Origin: an uncultured Lachnospiraceae bacterium
GTDB taxonomy: Bacteria; Bacillota; Clostridia; Lachnospirales; Lachnospiraceae
Assembly (NCBI GenBank): GCA_910579285.1
Contig: CAJTTT010000013.1
Location: forward strand, 32,813 to 96,812
DNA length: 64,000 bases
Direction: 5' to 3'
Each line of letters starts with the position of its first letter. Position 1 is the first letter of the stretch. A program made the position numbers and the translations under genes. The notes beneath the pieces were generated by a model, which was not told the DNA's origin, ran no database searches, and saw only the letters and a program-made list of their open reading frames with translations. This document shows positions 25,885 to 35,525 of this stretch, in pieces.

Positions 25885-25920
25885 TGATCCCAGGGAGAAT
25901 GCGCAGCATTTTCTGGATCA
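25885..25920. repeat. Inverted repeat upstream of recJ
   Basis: TGATCC pairs with GGATCA on the outside and AATGC with GCATT on the inside, around a GCA loop. The inner part (GAGAATGC) recalls the hairpin shared by the compound repeats at 34, 53 and 57 kb, but the match is short. Confidence 0.4.
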
Positions 25921-25943
25921 GCGCAGTCTGGCAGTGATTTTGT

Positions 25944-27734
25944 ATGGCAAAATGGATGGTGTCCGCAAAGAAGGCGGATTTTGATGGAATAGGGAAACGG
26001 TTTGGAATTGATCCGGTGATTGCCAGGATCATACGCAACAGGGATGTGGAGGGGGAGGAAGCCATCGAGAAGTTTCTTCACGGCACGATGGCAGATCTGT
26101 ATGATCCTTACCTCTTAAAAGATGCCGGGAAGGCGGCGGATATTCTCTGCGAAAAGACGAGGGAGAAGAAGGAGATCCGGGTGATCGGGGATTATGATAT
26201 CGATGGCGTCTGCGCTTCCTATATCTTAACGGCCTGTCTGGAACGGTGCGGCGCGGTGGTATCCGTGGTGATTCCCCACAGGATTCAGGATGGATACGGG
26301 CTGAATGACCGGCTGATCGAGGAGGCTGCCGGGGAGGGCGTGGATACGATTCTTACCTGTGACAACGGCATTGCGGCATTGTCACAGATTGCTCTGGCGA
26401 AGAAGCTTGGCATGACGGTGATCGTGACCGACCACCATGAAGTGCCCTACGAGGTACAGGCGGACGAGAGCCGTGTGGAGACGATGCCCCCGGCGGATGC
26501 GGTGGCAGATCCGAAGCAGAGCGGTTGTCTTTATCCCTATAAGGGCATCTGCGGCGCGGTGGTGGCATATAAACTAATGGAGATCTATCTTGAGAAAATG
26601 GTGGAGGCGGGCGCTTTGTCAGACGGGGAAGCCAGGACCCTTTTACAGGAGCTTCTGGCTTTTGCCGGGTTTGCCACGGTGGGGGATGTGATGGAACTGA
26701 CCGATGAGAACCGCATTCTGGTCAGGTACGGACTGCGGCAGATTGAGCGGTCGGAGAATCCGGGGATGCGCGCTCTGCTCACGGTGAATGAGCTGACGGA
26801 GAAGAGGCTGACAGGGTATCACATCGGCTTTGTACTGGGGCCATGCCTGAATGCAACGGGCAGGCTGGACACGGCGGAACGGGCCCTTTCCATGTTTCGG
26901 ACAAAGGACCAGGCGCAGGCCGTTACCATTGCGGGGGAGCTGAAGGCGTTAAATGACAGCCGGAAGGAGATGACACTGTTTGGGACGGCGCAGGCGATGG
27001 ATCAGATTGAGAACACGCCGATCCGGGATGACAAAGTGCTGGTGGTCTTTTTGCCGGACTGTCACGAGAGTCTGGCTGGGATTATTGCCGGGCGTGTCAG
27101 GGAGCGGTATCACAGGCCGGTCTTTGTTCTGACCCGCAGCGAGGAGGGCGTGAAGGGTTCGGGACGCTCCATTGAGGCTTACCACATGTACGACAAGATG
27201 AGCGAGTGTAAGGAGCTGTATACGAAGTACGGCGGGCACAAGATGGCGGCGGGAGTATCTATGCCGGAGGAGAATGTGGAAGCGTTCCGGGCCTTTCTGA
27301 ATGCCCACAGCGGCTTGAAGGAAGAGGATCTTGTGGAAGTCATACATATTGATGTGCCCATGCCCATGTCCTATGTAACCCCGGAACTTGTCAGGCAGCT
27401 TTCCCTTTTAGAGCCTTTTGGCAACGGCAATCCCAAGCCGGTCTTCGCCCAGAAGAATGTGAGGGTATGCCGGGGGCGGATTTTGGGGAAAAATAAAAAT
27501 GTGGGAAAATACCGGGTGGCCGATGAGGTCGGACGGGAATACGATATGATGTACTTTGGGGATCTGGAGCGGTGGCACGCTTTTCTGGCTGCCCACTTCG
27601 GGCAGGAGGAGGCTGACAGGCTTTACTACGGCGGCAGCAGCGCCATCGTCATCAGTGTGATCTATTATCCCGACATCAATGTATACCGGGGCCGCGAGGA
27701 ACTGCAGATAGTGATGCAGGATTATAGTGCGTAG
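25944..27734 (+). CDS. recJ: Single-stranded-DNA-specific exonuclease RecJ
   Basis: 596-residue 5'-3' exonuclease of the DHH phosphoesterase family acting in recombination and repair. Metal-binding motifs: VIGDYDIDGVCASYIL, ILTCDNGIAA and VIVTDHHEV; the DHHA1 region ends with the conserved GGHKMAAGV; the C-terminal OB domain follows (LLEPFGNGNPKPVFA). Length is normal. The start codon has only a weak ribosome-binding site, and an inverted repeat lies just upstream. A terminator follows the gene. Confidence 0.93.
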   Translation: MAKWMVSAKKADFDGIGKRFGIDPVIARIIRNRDVEGEEAIEKFLHGTMADLYDPYLLKDAGKAADILCEKTREKKEIRVIGDYDIDGVCASYILTACLERCGAVVSVVIPHRIQDGYGLNDRLIEEAAGEGVDTILTCDNGIAALSQIALAKKLGMTVIVTDHHEVPYEVQADESRVETMPPADAVADPKQSGCLYPYKGICGAVVAYKLMEIYLEKMVEAGALSDGEARTLLQELLAFAGFATVGDVMELTDENRILVRYGLRQIERSENPGMRALLTVNELTEKRLTGYHIGFVLGPCLNATGRLDTAERALSMFRTKDQAQAVTIAGELKALNDSRKEMTLFGTAQAMDQIENTPIRDDKVLVVFLPDCHESLAGIIAGRVRERYHRPVFVLTRSEEGVKGSGRSIEAYHMYDKMSECKELYTKYGGHKMAAGVSMPEENVEAFRAFLNAHSGLKEEDLVEVIHIDVPMPMSYVTPELVRQLSLLEPFGNGNPKPVFAQKNVRVCRGRILGKNKNVGKYRVADEVGREYDMMYFGDLERWHAFLAAHFGQEEADRLYYGGSSAIVISVIYYPDINVYRGREELQIVMQDYSA

Positions 27735-27761
27735 GCAAAAGAAAAACAAGCGGCAGGACAC

Positions 27762-27799
27762 GAAAAAGCCCGGGTCATCCGGGCTCTTTCGCAGTTTTC
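27762..27799 (+). terminator. Terminator after recJ
   Basis: Stem GAAAAAGCCCGG (27762-27773) with CCGGGCTCTTTC (27779-27790), 11 of 12 paired, five-base loop, followed by GCAGTTTTCTT. Confidence 0.7.
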
Positions 27800-28008
27800 T
27801 TATGAGGGGGAGATAGTGAATTCATCAACTATCTTGATACTTATCATAAAGGGTAATTGTGTCCAAAATGTGTTTAGAGTATGAAGGAAAAATAAAAAAA
27901 CATTAAGAAACTTTAAAACGAGAGAAAAATTGCAAAAACGCCTTTTTCGTGCTATCTTACTATATAAATAAATATGAAAAATAAGGGAAAAAGAAAACGG
28001 GGTGAAGT

Positions 28009-29478
28009 ATGGCGTCTATAGGTGAACTGTTAAAGGAAATATCATACGAGTGCGTGTGCGGCACGGTGGAACAAGAAATAACAGATGTTATATATGATTC
28101 CAGAAAGGTGACGGAGGGCTGTCTGTTCGTCTGCATTCCCGGTGCGAAGGCAGACGGACATCAGTATGCGGCGGCGGCGGTGGAAGCCGGAGCGGCCGCC
28201 CTTCTGGTGGAGCACGAGGTGGAACTTCCCGATGGCTGTGATGTCACGGTGATCCGGGTGGAAGATACCTGCTATGCTATGGCGTTTGCCTCGGCGGCAT
28301 ATTTTGGGCATCCGGCAGAGCAGATGAAGATCATCGGCATCACGGGGACGAAAGGGAAAACCACCACCACTTATCTGGTGAAATCCATTCTGGAGCAGGC
28401 GGGCAGAAAAGTGGGGCTGATCGGCACCATTGAAATCATCATCGGGGATACCCATATCCATGCGGAGAACACAACGCCCCAGTCTTATCTGATACAGAAA
28501 TATTTTCGGATGATGGCGGATGCAGGCTGTGATACGGTGGTGATGGAAGTTTCCTCCCAGGGGCTGATGCTGCACAGAACCCAGGGATTTGTCTTTGACT
28601 TCGGCATTTTTACGAATTTGGAGCCGGACCATATCGGGGAGAATGAGCATAAGGATTTTGACGATTACCTGCACTGTAAGAGCCTGCTGTTCAGGCAGTG
28701 CAGAGTGGGGATCGTGAACCGGGATGATTCCCACTGGGAGGCGGTCACGAAAGACTGCACCTGCCAGTTGGAAACTTACGGTATTGATACGGCGGCAGAT
28801 CTGCGGGCGGAGAATATCACGTTTTTGAACGAGGGCGGGAGTCTGGGCATGTGTTTTACGGCCAGCGGGCTGACTGAGCTTTCGGTGAAGACGGCTTCTC
28901 CCGGAAAATTCAACGTTTACAATGCGTTGACAGCCATTGCCATCTGCCGGCATTTTGGCGTGGATGGTGCGCAGATACAGAGAGCCCTTGCGGCGGCCAA
29001 GGTGAAAGGCCGGACGGAGATGGTGCGCGTGTCGGATGAGTTTACTCTGATGATTGATTATGCACACAACGCGATGGCGCTCAAAAGTCTGCTTGAGACA
29101 CTCAGAGCCTACAATCCCCACCGGCTTGTCTGTCTTTTCGGCTGCGGCGGCAACCGGGCCAAATCCAGACGGTATGAGATGGGGGAGGTCAGCGGCCGGA
29201 TGGCGGATCTGACCATCATTACCTCCGACAACCCGCGGACGGAGGAACCCCAGGCGATCATTGACGATATTAAGACAGGGATTGCGAAGACTGACGGCAG
29301 ATATGTGGAAATCTGTGACAGAAAAGAGGCCATTGCCTACGCCATTGCACACGGTGAGCCGGGGGATATCATTGTGCTGGCAGGAAAGGGGCATGAGGAT
29401 TATCAGGAGATAAACGGTGTAAAATACCCTATGGATGAGCGGGTGCTGATCCGGGAAATTTTAGAGGAGCAGGCATGA
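28009..29478 (+). CDS. murE: UDP-MurNAc-L-Ala-D-Glu diamino acid ligase
   Basis: 489-residue Mur ligase adding the third stem-peptide residue. ATP loop ITGTKGKTTTTYL begins near residue 110; then HAENTTPQSYLIQ, EVSSQGLMLHR, and NVYNALTAIA. The DNPR motif in TSDNPRTEEP is the usual marker for meso-diaminopimelate rather than lysine. It is the first gene of the unit leading into priA and lies far from the main division cluster. Its stop overlaps the priA start (ATGA). Confidence 0.95.
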   Translation: MASIGELLKEISYECVCGTVEQEITDVIYDSRKVTEGCLFVCIPGAKADGHQYAAAAVEAGAAALLVEHEVELPDGCDVTVIRVEDTCYAMAFASAAYFGHPAEQMKIIGITGTKGKTTTTYLVKSILEQAGRKVGLIGTIEIIIGDTHIHAENTTPQSYLIQKYFRMMADAGCDTVVMEVSSQGLMLHRTQGFVFDFGIFTNLEPDHIGENEHKDFDDYLHCKSLLFRQCRVGIVNRDDSHWEAVTKDCTCQLETYGIDTAADLRAENITFLNEGGSLGMCFTASGLTELSVKTASPGKFNVYNALTAIAICRHFGVDGAQIQRALAAAKVKGRTEMVRVSDEFTLMIDYAHNAMALKSLLETLRAYNPHRLVCLFGCGGNRAKSRRYEMGEVSGRMADLTIITSDNPRTEEPQAIIDDIKTGIAKTDGRYVEICDRKEAIAYAIAHGEPGDIIVLAGKGHEDYQEINGVKYPMDERVLIREILEEQA

Positions 29479-31712
29479 CGGAGCGGTATGCGGATGTCAT
29501 CATAGATATTGCCCATGAGAAGGTAGACCGGGTTTTCCAGTATCGGATTCCAGAGGAGCTGTCGGAGGCGGTGAGACCGGGCGTACAGGTGCGCGTGCCT
29601 TTTGGCAGGGGCAATCAGGAGAAAACAGGATATGTGGTGGATATTTCGGAGGAAACGGATTATCCCCCCGAAAAGATCAAGGCGGTCAGCTCGGTGGATG
29701 AGAAGGGCATGTCCGTGGAGGGCAGGCAGATACGGATTGCGTACTGGCTGAAGCGCAATTACGGTTCCACCACCATTGCGGCTTTAAAGACGGTGCTTCC
29801 CGTGAAACAGAAGCAGAAGCCGCTTGAGAAAAAGACAGTGGTCCGCTGCCTGTCCGGCGAGGAGGCGGCCCTGGCGGCCGGTGAGTGCGAAAGGAAGCAT
29901 CAGCGGGCGAAAGCCAGGGTGCTGGCAGCCCTGCAGACAGAGGAGGAGCTGCCCTACGAGTTAATCCGGCAGAAGCTTCATGTGTCGGCTTCCACTCTGC
30001 AGGCGCTGGAGAGACAGGGATATCTGTGCATAGAGAAGGAAGCATGCTATCGAAACCCGGTCAGGATGTCGGACAGGAGTGAGAACCGTCCCAGGCTGAA
30101 CCAGAATCAGGAGCGCATCATCGGGGAAGTGCTCGCGGATTACCGGGCCGGCCGGCCGGGGGTACATCTCGTGCACGGCGTCACAGGCAGCGGCAAGACG
30201 GAGGTATACCTTGGCATCATCGAGGAGATGATCGCGATGGGGAAGCAGGCCATTATGCTGATCCCGGAGATTGCCCTGACCTACCAGACTCTTCTGCGGT
30301 TTTATAAGAGATTTGGAGACCGGGTATCTGTGATCAATTCCACGCTGTCCGCAGGAGAAAAGTACGACCAGATCGAGCGGGCAAAGGCGGGGGAGATTGA
30401 TGTGATGATCGGGCCCCGCTCGGCGCTGTTTACGCCCTTTGCGAATCTTGGGGTCATCGTGGTGGATGAGGAACACGAAAGCAGTTACAAGAGCGAGACT
30501 TCGCCCCGGTATCATGCCAGGGAGACGGCTGTGGAGATTGCGTCCCTGTGCGGCGCAAGCGTGGTGCTTGGATCGGCAACCCCCTCCCTGGAGGCGTATT
30601 ACCGGGCTGTCAGTGGAGAATATAAACTGTATGAGATGAAAGAACGCCCCGGGAACAGTGTGCTCCCGATGGTGCATACCGTGGATCTTCGGGAGGAGCT
30701 GAAGCAGGGAAACCGTTCCATGTTCAGCAGGAAACTGAGAGAGCGGATGCAGGACCGGCTTTCTAAGGGAGAGCAGACCATCCTCTTTTTAAACAGAAGA
30801 GGCTATGCAGGGTTTATCTCCTGCCGCTCCTGTGGTCATGTGATGAAATGTCCCCACTGCGATGTGTCCCTGTCGGAGCATAGAAACGGGATGCTTACCT
30901 GCCATTACTGTGGGTATCAGGAGAGGAAAGCGGCGAAGTGTCCTTCCTGCGGCTCTCCATATCTGATGGGGTTCAAGGCCGGGACAGAGCAGGTGGAGGA
31001 GGCCATTCACAGGGAATTTCCAGGGGCCAGGGTGCTGCGCATGGACGCGGACACCACCCGCAGAAAGGACAGCTACGAGCGGATTCTTTCCGCCTTTGCG
31101 GATGAGGAGGCGGATATTCTTGTGGGAACCCAGATGATCGTGAAGGGACACGATTTTCCGGGTGTGACGCTGGTGGGAGCGCTGGCGGCGGATCTTTCCC
31201 TGAACCGAAATGATTACCGGGCGGGGGAGCGCACGTTTCAGCTTCTGACACAGGCCGCGGGCCGGGCGGGCCGCGGAGAGCGGCCGGGTGAGGTGGTAAT
31301 TCAGACCTACCAGCCGGAGCATTACAGCGTGGTCTATGCGGCCAGGCAGGATTACCAGGGATTTTACGCGGAGGAGATCGCCTACAGGGGGCTTGTGGGA
31401 TATCCGCCCGTGGAACATATGCTGGCGGTTCTCATTGTCTCCCGCGTGCAGGAGGATGGAGAGAAGCTGGGGAAAGAAATGACTGATTTAGTCAAAACAG
31501 AGATGGCCGATGCGGCGGGACTGCGGGTGATCGGGCCGGCGGAGGCAGTGATCGGAAAGATATCCGATCTTTACCGCCACACCTTTTATATCAGGCACGG
31601 GGTGTACCAGACATTGGTGGAGGCGAAGGACAGACTGGAGAATTTTTGCAGGGAAAGGGAACTGAGGGGACAGACGGTACAATTTGACTTTGACCCGATG
31701 AATACCTTTTGA
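29475..31712 (+). CDS. priA: Primosomal protein N' (replication restart helicase)
   Basis: 745 residues. N-terminal DNA-binding domain (FQYRIPEELSEAVRPGVQVRVPFG), Walker A GVTGSGKTEVY, DEEH box in VVDEEHESSYK, and a zinc-binding region with eight Cys (CRSCGHVMKCPHC, CHYCGY, CPSCGSPY). Helicase motif V/VI region: GTQMIVKGHDFPGVTLV and AAGRAGRG. It restarts stalled forks. It overlaps murE by four bases, then def follows after 39 bases. Confidence 0.96.
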   Translation: MTERYADVIIDIAHEKVDRVFQYRIPEELSEAVRPGVQVRVPFGRGNQEKTGYVVDISEETDYPPEKIKAVSSVDEKGMSVEGRQIRIAYWLKRNYGSTTIAALKTVLPVKQKQKPLEKKTVVRCLSGEEAALAAGECERKHQRAKARVLAALQTEEELPYELIRQKLHVSASTLQALERQGYLCIEKEACYRNPVRMSDRSENRPRLNQNQERIIGEVLADYRAGRPGVHLVHGVTGSGKTEVYLGIIEEMIAMGKQAIMLIPEIALTYQTLLRFYKRFGDRVSVINSTLSAGEKYDQIERAKAGEIDVMIGPRSALFTPFANLGVIVVDEEHESSYKSETSPRYHARETAVEIASLCGASVVLGSATPSLEAYYRAVSGEYKLYEMKERPGNSVLPMVHTVDLREELKQGNRSMFSRKLRERMQDRLSKGEQTILFLNRRGYAGFISCRSCGHVMKCPHCDVSLSEHRNGMLTCHYCGYQERKAAKCPSCGSPYLMGFKAGTEQVEEAIHREFPGARVLRMDADTTRRKDSYERILSAFADEEADILVGTQMIVKGHDFPGVTLVGALAADLSLNRNDYRAGERTFQLLTQAAGRAGRGERPGEVVIQTYQPEHYSVVYAARQDYQGFYAEEIAYRGLVGYPPVEHMLAVLIVSRVQEDGEKLGKEMTDLVKTEMADAAGLRVIGPAEAVIGKISDLYRHTFYIRHGVYQTLVEAKDRLENFCRERELRGQTVQFDFDPMNTF

Positions 31713-31751
31713 CAGGGATAGAAAACAGGAAAGACAGGAGGAAAAAGCGGT

Positions 31752-32234
31752 ATGGCAACCAGAAAAATAAGAGAGATCGGAGACCCGGTTCTGACAAAGC
31801 AGTGCAAGGAGGTGACGGAAATCACGCCCCGGTTACAGGAGCTGATCGATGACATGTTTGAGACGCTGTACGAGGAGAACGGGGTGGGTCTTGCGGCGCC
31901 CCAGGTGGGGATCCTGAAGCGCATCGTGGTCATTGACACCACCGGGGAAGACCCGATTCTGCTGATTAACCCGAAGATACTGGAGACGAGCGGGGAGCAG
32001 GAAGGCTATGAGGGGTGTCTCAGCGTTCCCGGAAAAAGCGGTAAGGTGACCAGACCCAACTATGTGAAAGCGCTTGCCTATAACGTGAATATGGAGCCCT
32101 TTGAGATTGAGGGGACCGAGCTGCTTGCAAGAGCCATCTGTCACGAGGTGGATCATCTGAACGGGTGCCTGTATGTGGAAAAGGTGCAGGGGCCGCTTGT
32201 GAATACGGAAGATCTGCGCGACGAGGAGGAGTGA
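31752..32234 (+). CDS. def: Peptide deformylase
   Basis: 160-residue metalloenzyme removing the formyl group from new proteins. All three motifs are present: GVGLAAPQVG, EGCLSVPG and the metal-binding ICHEVDHLNG. fmt follows one base after the stop, the common pair for adding and removing the formyl group. Confidence 0.97.
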   Translation: MATRKIREIGDPVLTKQCKEVTEITPRLQELIDDMFETLYEENGVGLAAPQVGILKRIVVIDTTGEDPILLINPKILETSGEQEGYEGCLSVPGKSGKVTRPNYVKALAYNVNMEPFEIEGTELLARAICHEVDHLNGCLYVEKVQGPLVNTEDLRDEEE

Positions 32235-32235
32235 T

Positions 32236-33228
32236 ATGAAACTAGTTTTTATGGGAACGCCGGAATTTTCGGTGGGTGCACTGGAAGCGGTGATCGAGGC
32301 CGGACACCAGGTGACGGCGGTGGTGACCCAGCCCGATAAGCCCAGGGGCAGAGGGAAGGAAGTGCAGATGACGCCGGTAAAGACGTGTGCGTTAAAGCAC
32401 GGTATTCCCGTTTTCCAGCCGGTGAAAGTCAAGGAGCCGGAGGCGGTGGAAACGCTTCGCGGCTATGAGGCGGATATCTTTGTGGTGGCGGCTTTCGGGC
32501 AGATTCTCTCGGAGGAGATTCTTGCCATGCCAAAGTACGGCTGTGTGAATATCCACGCATCGCTTTTGCCCAAATACCGTGGAGCGGGGCCGATCCAGTG
32601 GGCCATCATCAACGGAGAAAAAATAACAGGCGTTACGATTATGCAGATGGACAAGGGGCTGGACACCGGGGATATGCTGTTTCAGAGTGAGGTGGAGATC
32701 GCATCCGACGAGACGGCCGACACTCTGCATGACAAGCTGGCGGAGGCAGGCGCGCGTCTGATTGTGGAAGCGCTCGAAAAGATAGAGGCGGGCAGTGTGA
32801 ACCCTGTGAAGCAAAACGATGAGGAATCCTGTTACGCGAAGATGCTGCAGAAATCTATGGGGAAAATTGACTGGCAGATGGAGGCGGGAAAGCTGGACTG
32901 TCTGATCCGGGGGCTGATTTCCTGGCCGGGCGCTTCCACCGTTTACCGGGGAAAGAACCTGAAGATCTGGCGGGAAGAAGTGGTTTTGGAGCAGGAGCTG
33001 GCAGCGTTGGAAGTGCAGACTGGGCAGAGCGATGGCGGCTGTGCCCGAAGCGGTAAGCCTGGCACGGTGGTCCGGGTGGATAAGGATGCTGTCTATGTGC
33101 AGACCGGGGACGGTCTTCTCAGAATACTGGAAGTGCAGCCGGAGGGCAAAAAGCGCATGGCGGTAAGGGACTTTCTGCTGGGATACCCGGTGAAGGCCGG
33201 CGATGTGTTTGAGATGAGCAGCCGATAG
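32236..33228 (+). CDS. fmt: Methionyl-tRNA formyltransferase
   Basis: 330 residues; formylates initiator Met-tRNA. N-terminal FMGTPEFSVGALEAVI, folate-site region CVNIHASLLPKYRGAGPIQWAI with the SLLPxYRG signature, and C-terminal OB domain from about residue 205. The OB domain carries a slightly long, variable linker (EVQTGQSDGGCARSGKPGT). Confidence 0.96.
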   Translation: MKLVFMGTPEFSVGALEAVIEAGHQVTAVVTQPDKPRGRGKEVQMTPVKTCALKHGIPVFQPVKVKEPEAVETLRGYEADIFVVAAFGQILSEEILAMPKYGCVNIHASLLPKYRGAGPIQWAIINGEKITGVTIMQMDKGLDTGDMLFQSEVEIASDETADTLHDKLAEAGARLIVEALEKIEAGSVNPVKQNDEESCYAKMLQKSMGKIDWQMEAGKLDCLIRGLISWPGASTVYRGKNLKIWREEVVLEQELAALEVQTGQSDGGCARSGKPGTVVRVDKDAVYVQTGDGLLRILEVQPEGKKRMAVRDFLLGYPVKAGDVFEMSSR

Positions 33229-33309
33229 GAAACGGCACAGGACGTTTGCAGACCGGCTCAGTGTTTCGAAGGGGAGAATGGCGGAAGGTGTTTTCCCCAG
33301 ACTGGAGGA

Positions 33310-34035
33310 ATGAATATGGGATATTACGGATACGGATTCAGATATTATTTTGACCCGACTTATATGCTGGTGATCATCGGGGCTGTGCTGTGTCTCTGGG
33401 CCCAGGCCAGGGTCAGTTCCACCTACAGCAAATTTTCCAGAGTGCAGAGCCGGACGGGCATGACGGGAGCCCAGGCGGCGCAGAGGATACTGCAGATGTC
33501 CGGGATCTATGATGTGAGGATCGAGCATGTGGGCGGGAGCCTCACGGATCACTATGACCCGGTTCACAAAGTGCTGCGCCTCTCAGATTCTGTGTACGGC
33601 TCCACTTCCGTGGCGGCCATCGGGGTGGCGGCGCACGAGTGCGGCCATGCGGTGCAGCATGACAAGGGGTACGGGCCGCTCAAATTCCGCTCAGCTCTGG
33701 TGCCTGTAGCCAATATCGGCTCAAAAGCAGGGATTCCGCTCATATTTCTGGGTGCGATTCTGGGGATGAACCAGGTGTTGATCCAGATCGGCATCTGGGT
33801 GTTTGCGCTGGCTGTGCTCTTCCAGGTGGTGACGCTGCCTGTGGAGTTCAATGCTTCCGGCAGGGCGCTTGCCATGCTGGGGGATTATGGGATGCTGGAG
33901 CGGGACGAGGCGGCAGGATGCCGGAAGGTGCTGAAGGCGGCGGCTTTGACCTATGTGGCGGCTGCGGCATCGGCGATCTTACAGCTTCTGAGGCTTGTGC
34001 TTCTGTTCGGAGGAAGCCGGAGCCGGGATGACTAG
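33310..34035 (+). CDS. YugP-type membrane zinc metalloprotease
   Basis: 241 residues. A first membrane helix (YMLVIIGAVLCLWAQARV), a soluble part with the zinc motif AAHECGHAVQH, then three hydrophobic stretches toward the C-terminus (GIPLIFLGAILGMNQVLI; IGIWVFALAVLFQVVTLPVEF; ALTYVAAAASAILQLLRLVLLF). The NASGRA segment (VEFNASGRALAML) is conserved in this family. Its substrate is unknown. GGAGG precedes the ATG. The gene is followed directly by a compound inverted repeat. Confidence 0.88.
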   Translation: MNMGYYGYGFRYYFDPTYMLVIIGAVLCLWAQARVSSTYSKFSRVQSRTGMTGAQAAQRILQMSGIYDVRIEHVGGSLTDHYDPVHKVLRLSDSVYGSTSVAAIGVAAHECGHAVQHDKGYGPLKFRSALVPVANIGSKAGIPLIFLGAILGMNQVLIQIGIWVFALAVLFQVVTLPVEFNASGRALAMLGDYGMLERDEAAGCRKVLKAAALTYVAAAASAILQLLRLVLLFGGSRSRDD

Positions 34036-34104
34036 TGTGAGAGGGAGTTGCCTGGCAACTCCCTCTCACACAGGAGAATGCCGAAAAACGGGCATTCTCC
34101 GCAC
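34035..34104. repeat. Compound hairpin element A (YugP-rsmB junction)
   Basis: First hairpin: 34035-34052 pairs perfectly over 18 bases with 34054-34071, the left arm reading GTGTGAGAGGGAGTTGCC. Second hairpin: GGAGAATGCC (34073-34082) pairs with GGCATTCTCC (34091-34100) around an eight-base loop, then GCAC. It begins on the last base of the upstream stop codon. The second hairpin, its loop and the following GCAC-GATTT are nearly identical to element B at 53 kb. No T-tract follows. Confidence 0.8.
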
Positions 34105-34134
34105 AGATTTAGTGGAATGATGGGAGAGTATGAC

Positions 34135-35499
34135 ATGGCACAGATCAATATACGGGAGATCGTCCTGGACATTCTGCTGGAACTGTCCGGGCAAACAGAA
34201 TACAGCAATGTCCTGATCGGGGCGGCGCTGGATAAGTACGACTATCTGGAGGGCAGGGAGAAGGCGTTTATCAAGCATGTCAGCGAGGGAACCATCGAGA
34301 GGCGGATTCAGCTGGACTATGTGCTGGATCAATATTCAAAAACGCCTGTTACTAAAATGAAACCGCTGATCAGGGAACTGCTGCGCATGAGTGTATATCA
34401 GCTTTTATTCATGGAGCATATTCCGGCGGCGGCAGTCTGCAACGAGGCGGTGAAACTTGCGAAGAAACGCAGATTCCAGAGCCTGCAGGGCTTTGTGAAC
34501 GGTGTGCTGCGCAATATTGCCAGAGGATGCGGGGAGATTGCCTGGCCGGACAGGCAGCAGGATCCCCAGGGCTTTTTGTCCGTCTGTTATTCTATGCCGC
34601 CCTGGCTTGTCTCGCATTTTGCCGGGAGTTACGGGGAGGAGAACTGCGAGAAGATTCTGGCGGCTTATCTGGAGAGAGGCCCGGTGAGTGTCCGCCTGGA
34701 CGAGCGTCTTTCGGAAACGGAGCGGGAGAGTCTTCTCGCCGTCTGGGAGAAGGAAGGGGTGAAGGTGCACAGGCACCCGTATCTTCCCTATGCAGCCGGA
34801 CTGGAGGGTGTGTCCGGCGTGCGCGGCCTCGCCGGGTATCGGGAGGGGCGGTTCTCGGTGCAGGATGTCAGCTCCATGCTGGTGGTGGAGGCGGCGGGGA
34901 TTTGCCCCGGGGATACGGTGATTGATGTCTGCGCTGCGCCCGGCGGCAAGGCGCTCCACGCGGCGGTGAAACTGAATGGCACGGGAGAGGTCATTGCCTG
35001 TGATGTGAGCCGCCATAAGACGGCAAAAATCGAGGAAAACTGTGCACGCCTCGGCATGAAACAGGTGTCTGTCCGTGTGCAGGATGCGCGGGAGCGGGAT
35101 GATTCCCTCGTGGGACAGGCGGATGTGCTGCTGGCGGACGTACCCTGTTCCGGGCTGGGCGTCATCGGACATAAGCAGGACATCAAGTACCGGGTGACGA
35201 AGGAATCTCTGTCGGAAATACAGAAATTGCAGCAGGATATAATAACGAATGTTATTGATTATATAAAGCCGGGAGGCATTCTCATGTACAGCACCTGTAC
35301 CATGAACCCGGGGGAGAACGGGGAGATGGCGGCATGGATTTGTGAATCCTTCGGTCTGGAGCCGGTGAGCATGGAAGACAGGCTGCCCGGAGCGCTTGCC
35401 GGAGAGGCAAAACAGGGGATGGTACAGCTTCTGCCGGGGATTCACGGGACGGACGGCTTCTTTCTGGCGAAACTTCGGAAGAAGGGAAACCCGGCATAA
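34135..35499 (+). CDS. rsmB: 16S rRNA (cytosine-967-C5)-methyltransferase
   Basis: 454 residues. N-terminal NusB-like RNA-binding domain (INIREIVLDILLELSGQTEYSN ... IRELLRMSVYQLLFM), C-terminal Rossmann methyltransferase with VIDVCAAPGGKALHAA, the first catalytic-region Cys in LLADVPCSGLGVIGHK, and the second in YSTCTMNPGENGEM. The ATG at 34135 has GGGAGAG upstream; the open frame extends back into element A but has no start signal there. Confidence 0.95.
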   Translation: MAQINIREIVLDILLELSGQTEYSNVLIGAALDKYDYLEGREKAFIKHVSEGTIERRIQLDYVLDQYSKTPVTKMKPLIRELLRMSVYQLLFMEHIPAAAVCNEAVKLAKKRRFQSLQGFVNGVLRNIARGCGEIAWPDRQQDPQGFLSVCYSMPPWLVSHFAGSYGEENCEKILAAYLERGPVSVRLDERLSETERESLLAVWEKEGVKVHRHPYLPYAAGLEGVSGVRGLAGYREGRFSVQDVSSMLVVEAAGICPGDTVIDVCAAPGGKALHAAVKLNGTGEVIACDVSRHKTAKIEENCARLGMKQVSVRVQDARERDDSLVGQADVLLADVPCSGLGVIGHKQDIKYRVTKESLSEIQKLQQDIITNVIDYIKPGGILMYSTCTMNPGENGEMAAWICESFGLEPVSMEDRLPGALAGEAKQGMVQLLPGIHGTDGFFLAKLRKKGNPA

Positions 35500-35525
35500 G
35501 AGAAAAAACAGGGAAAGCGTAAATT

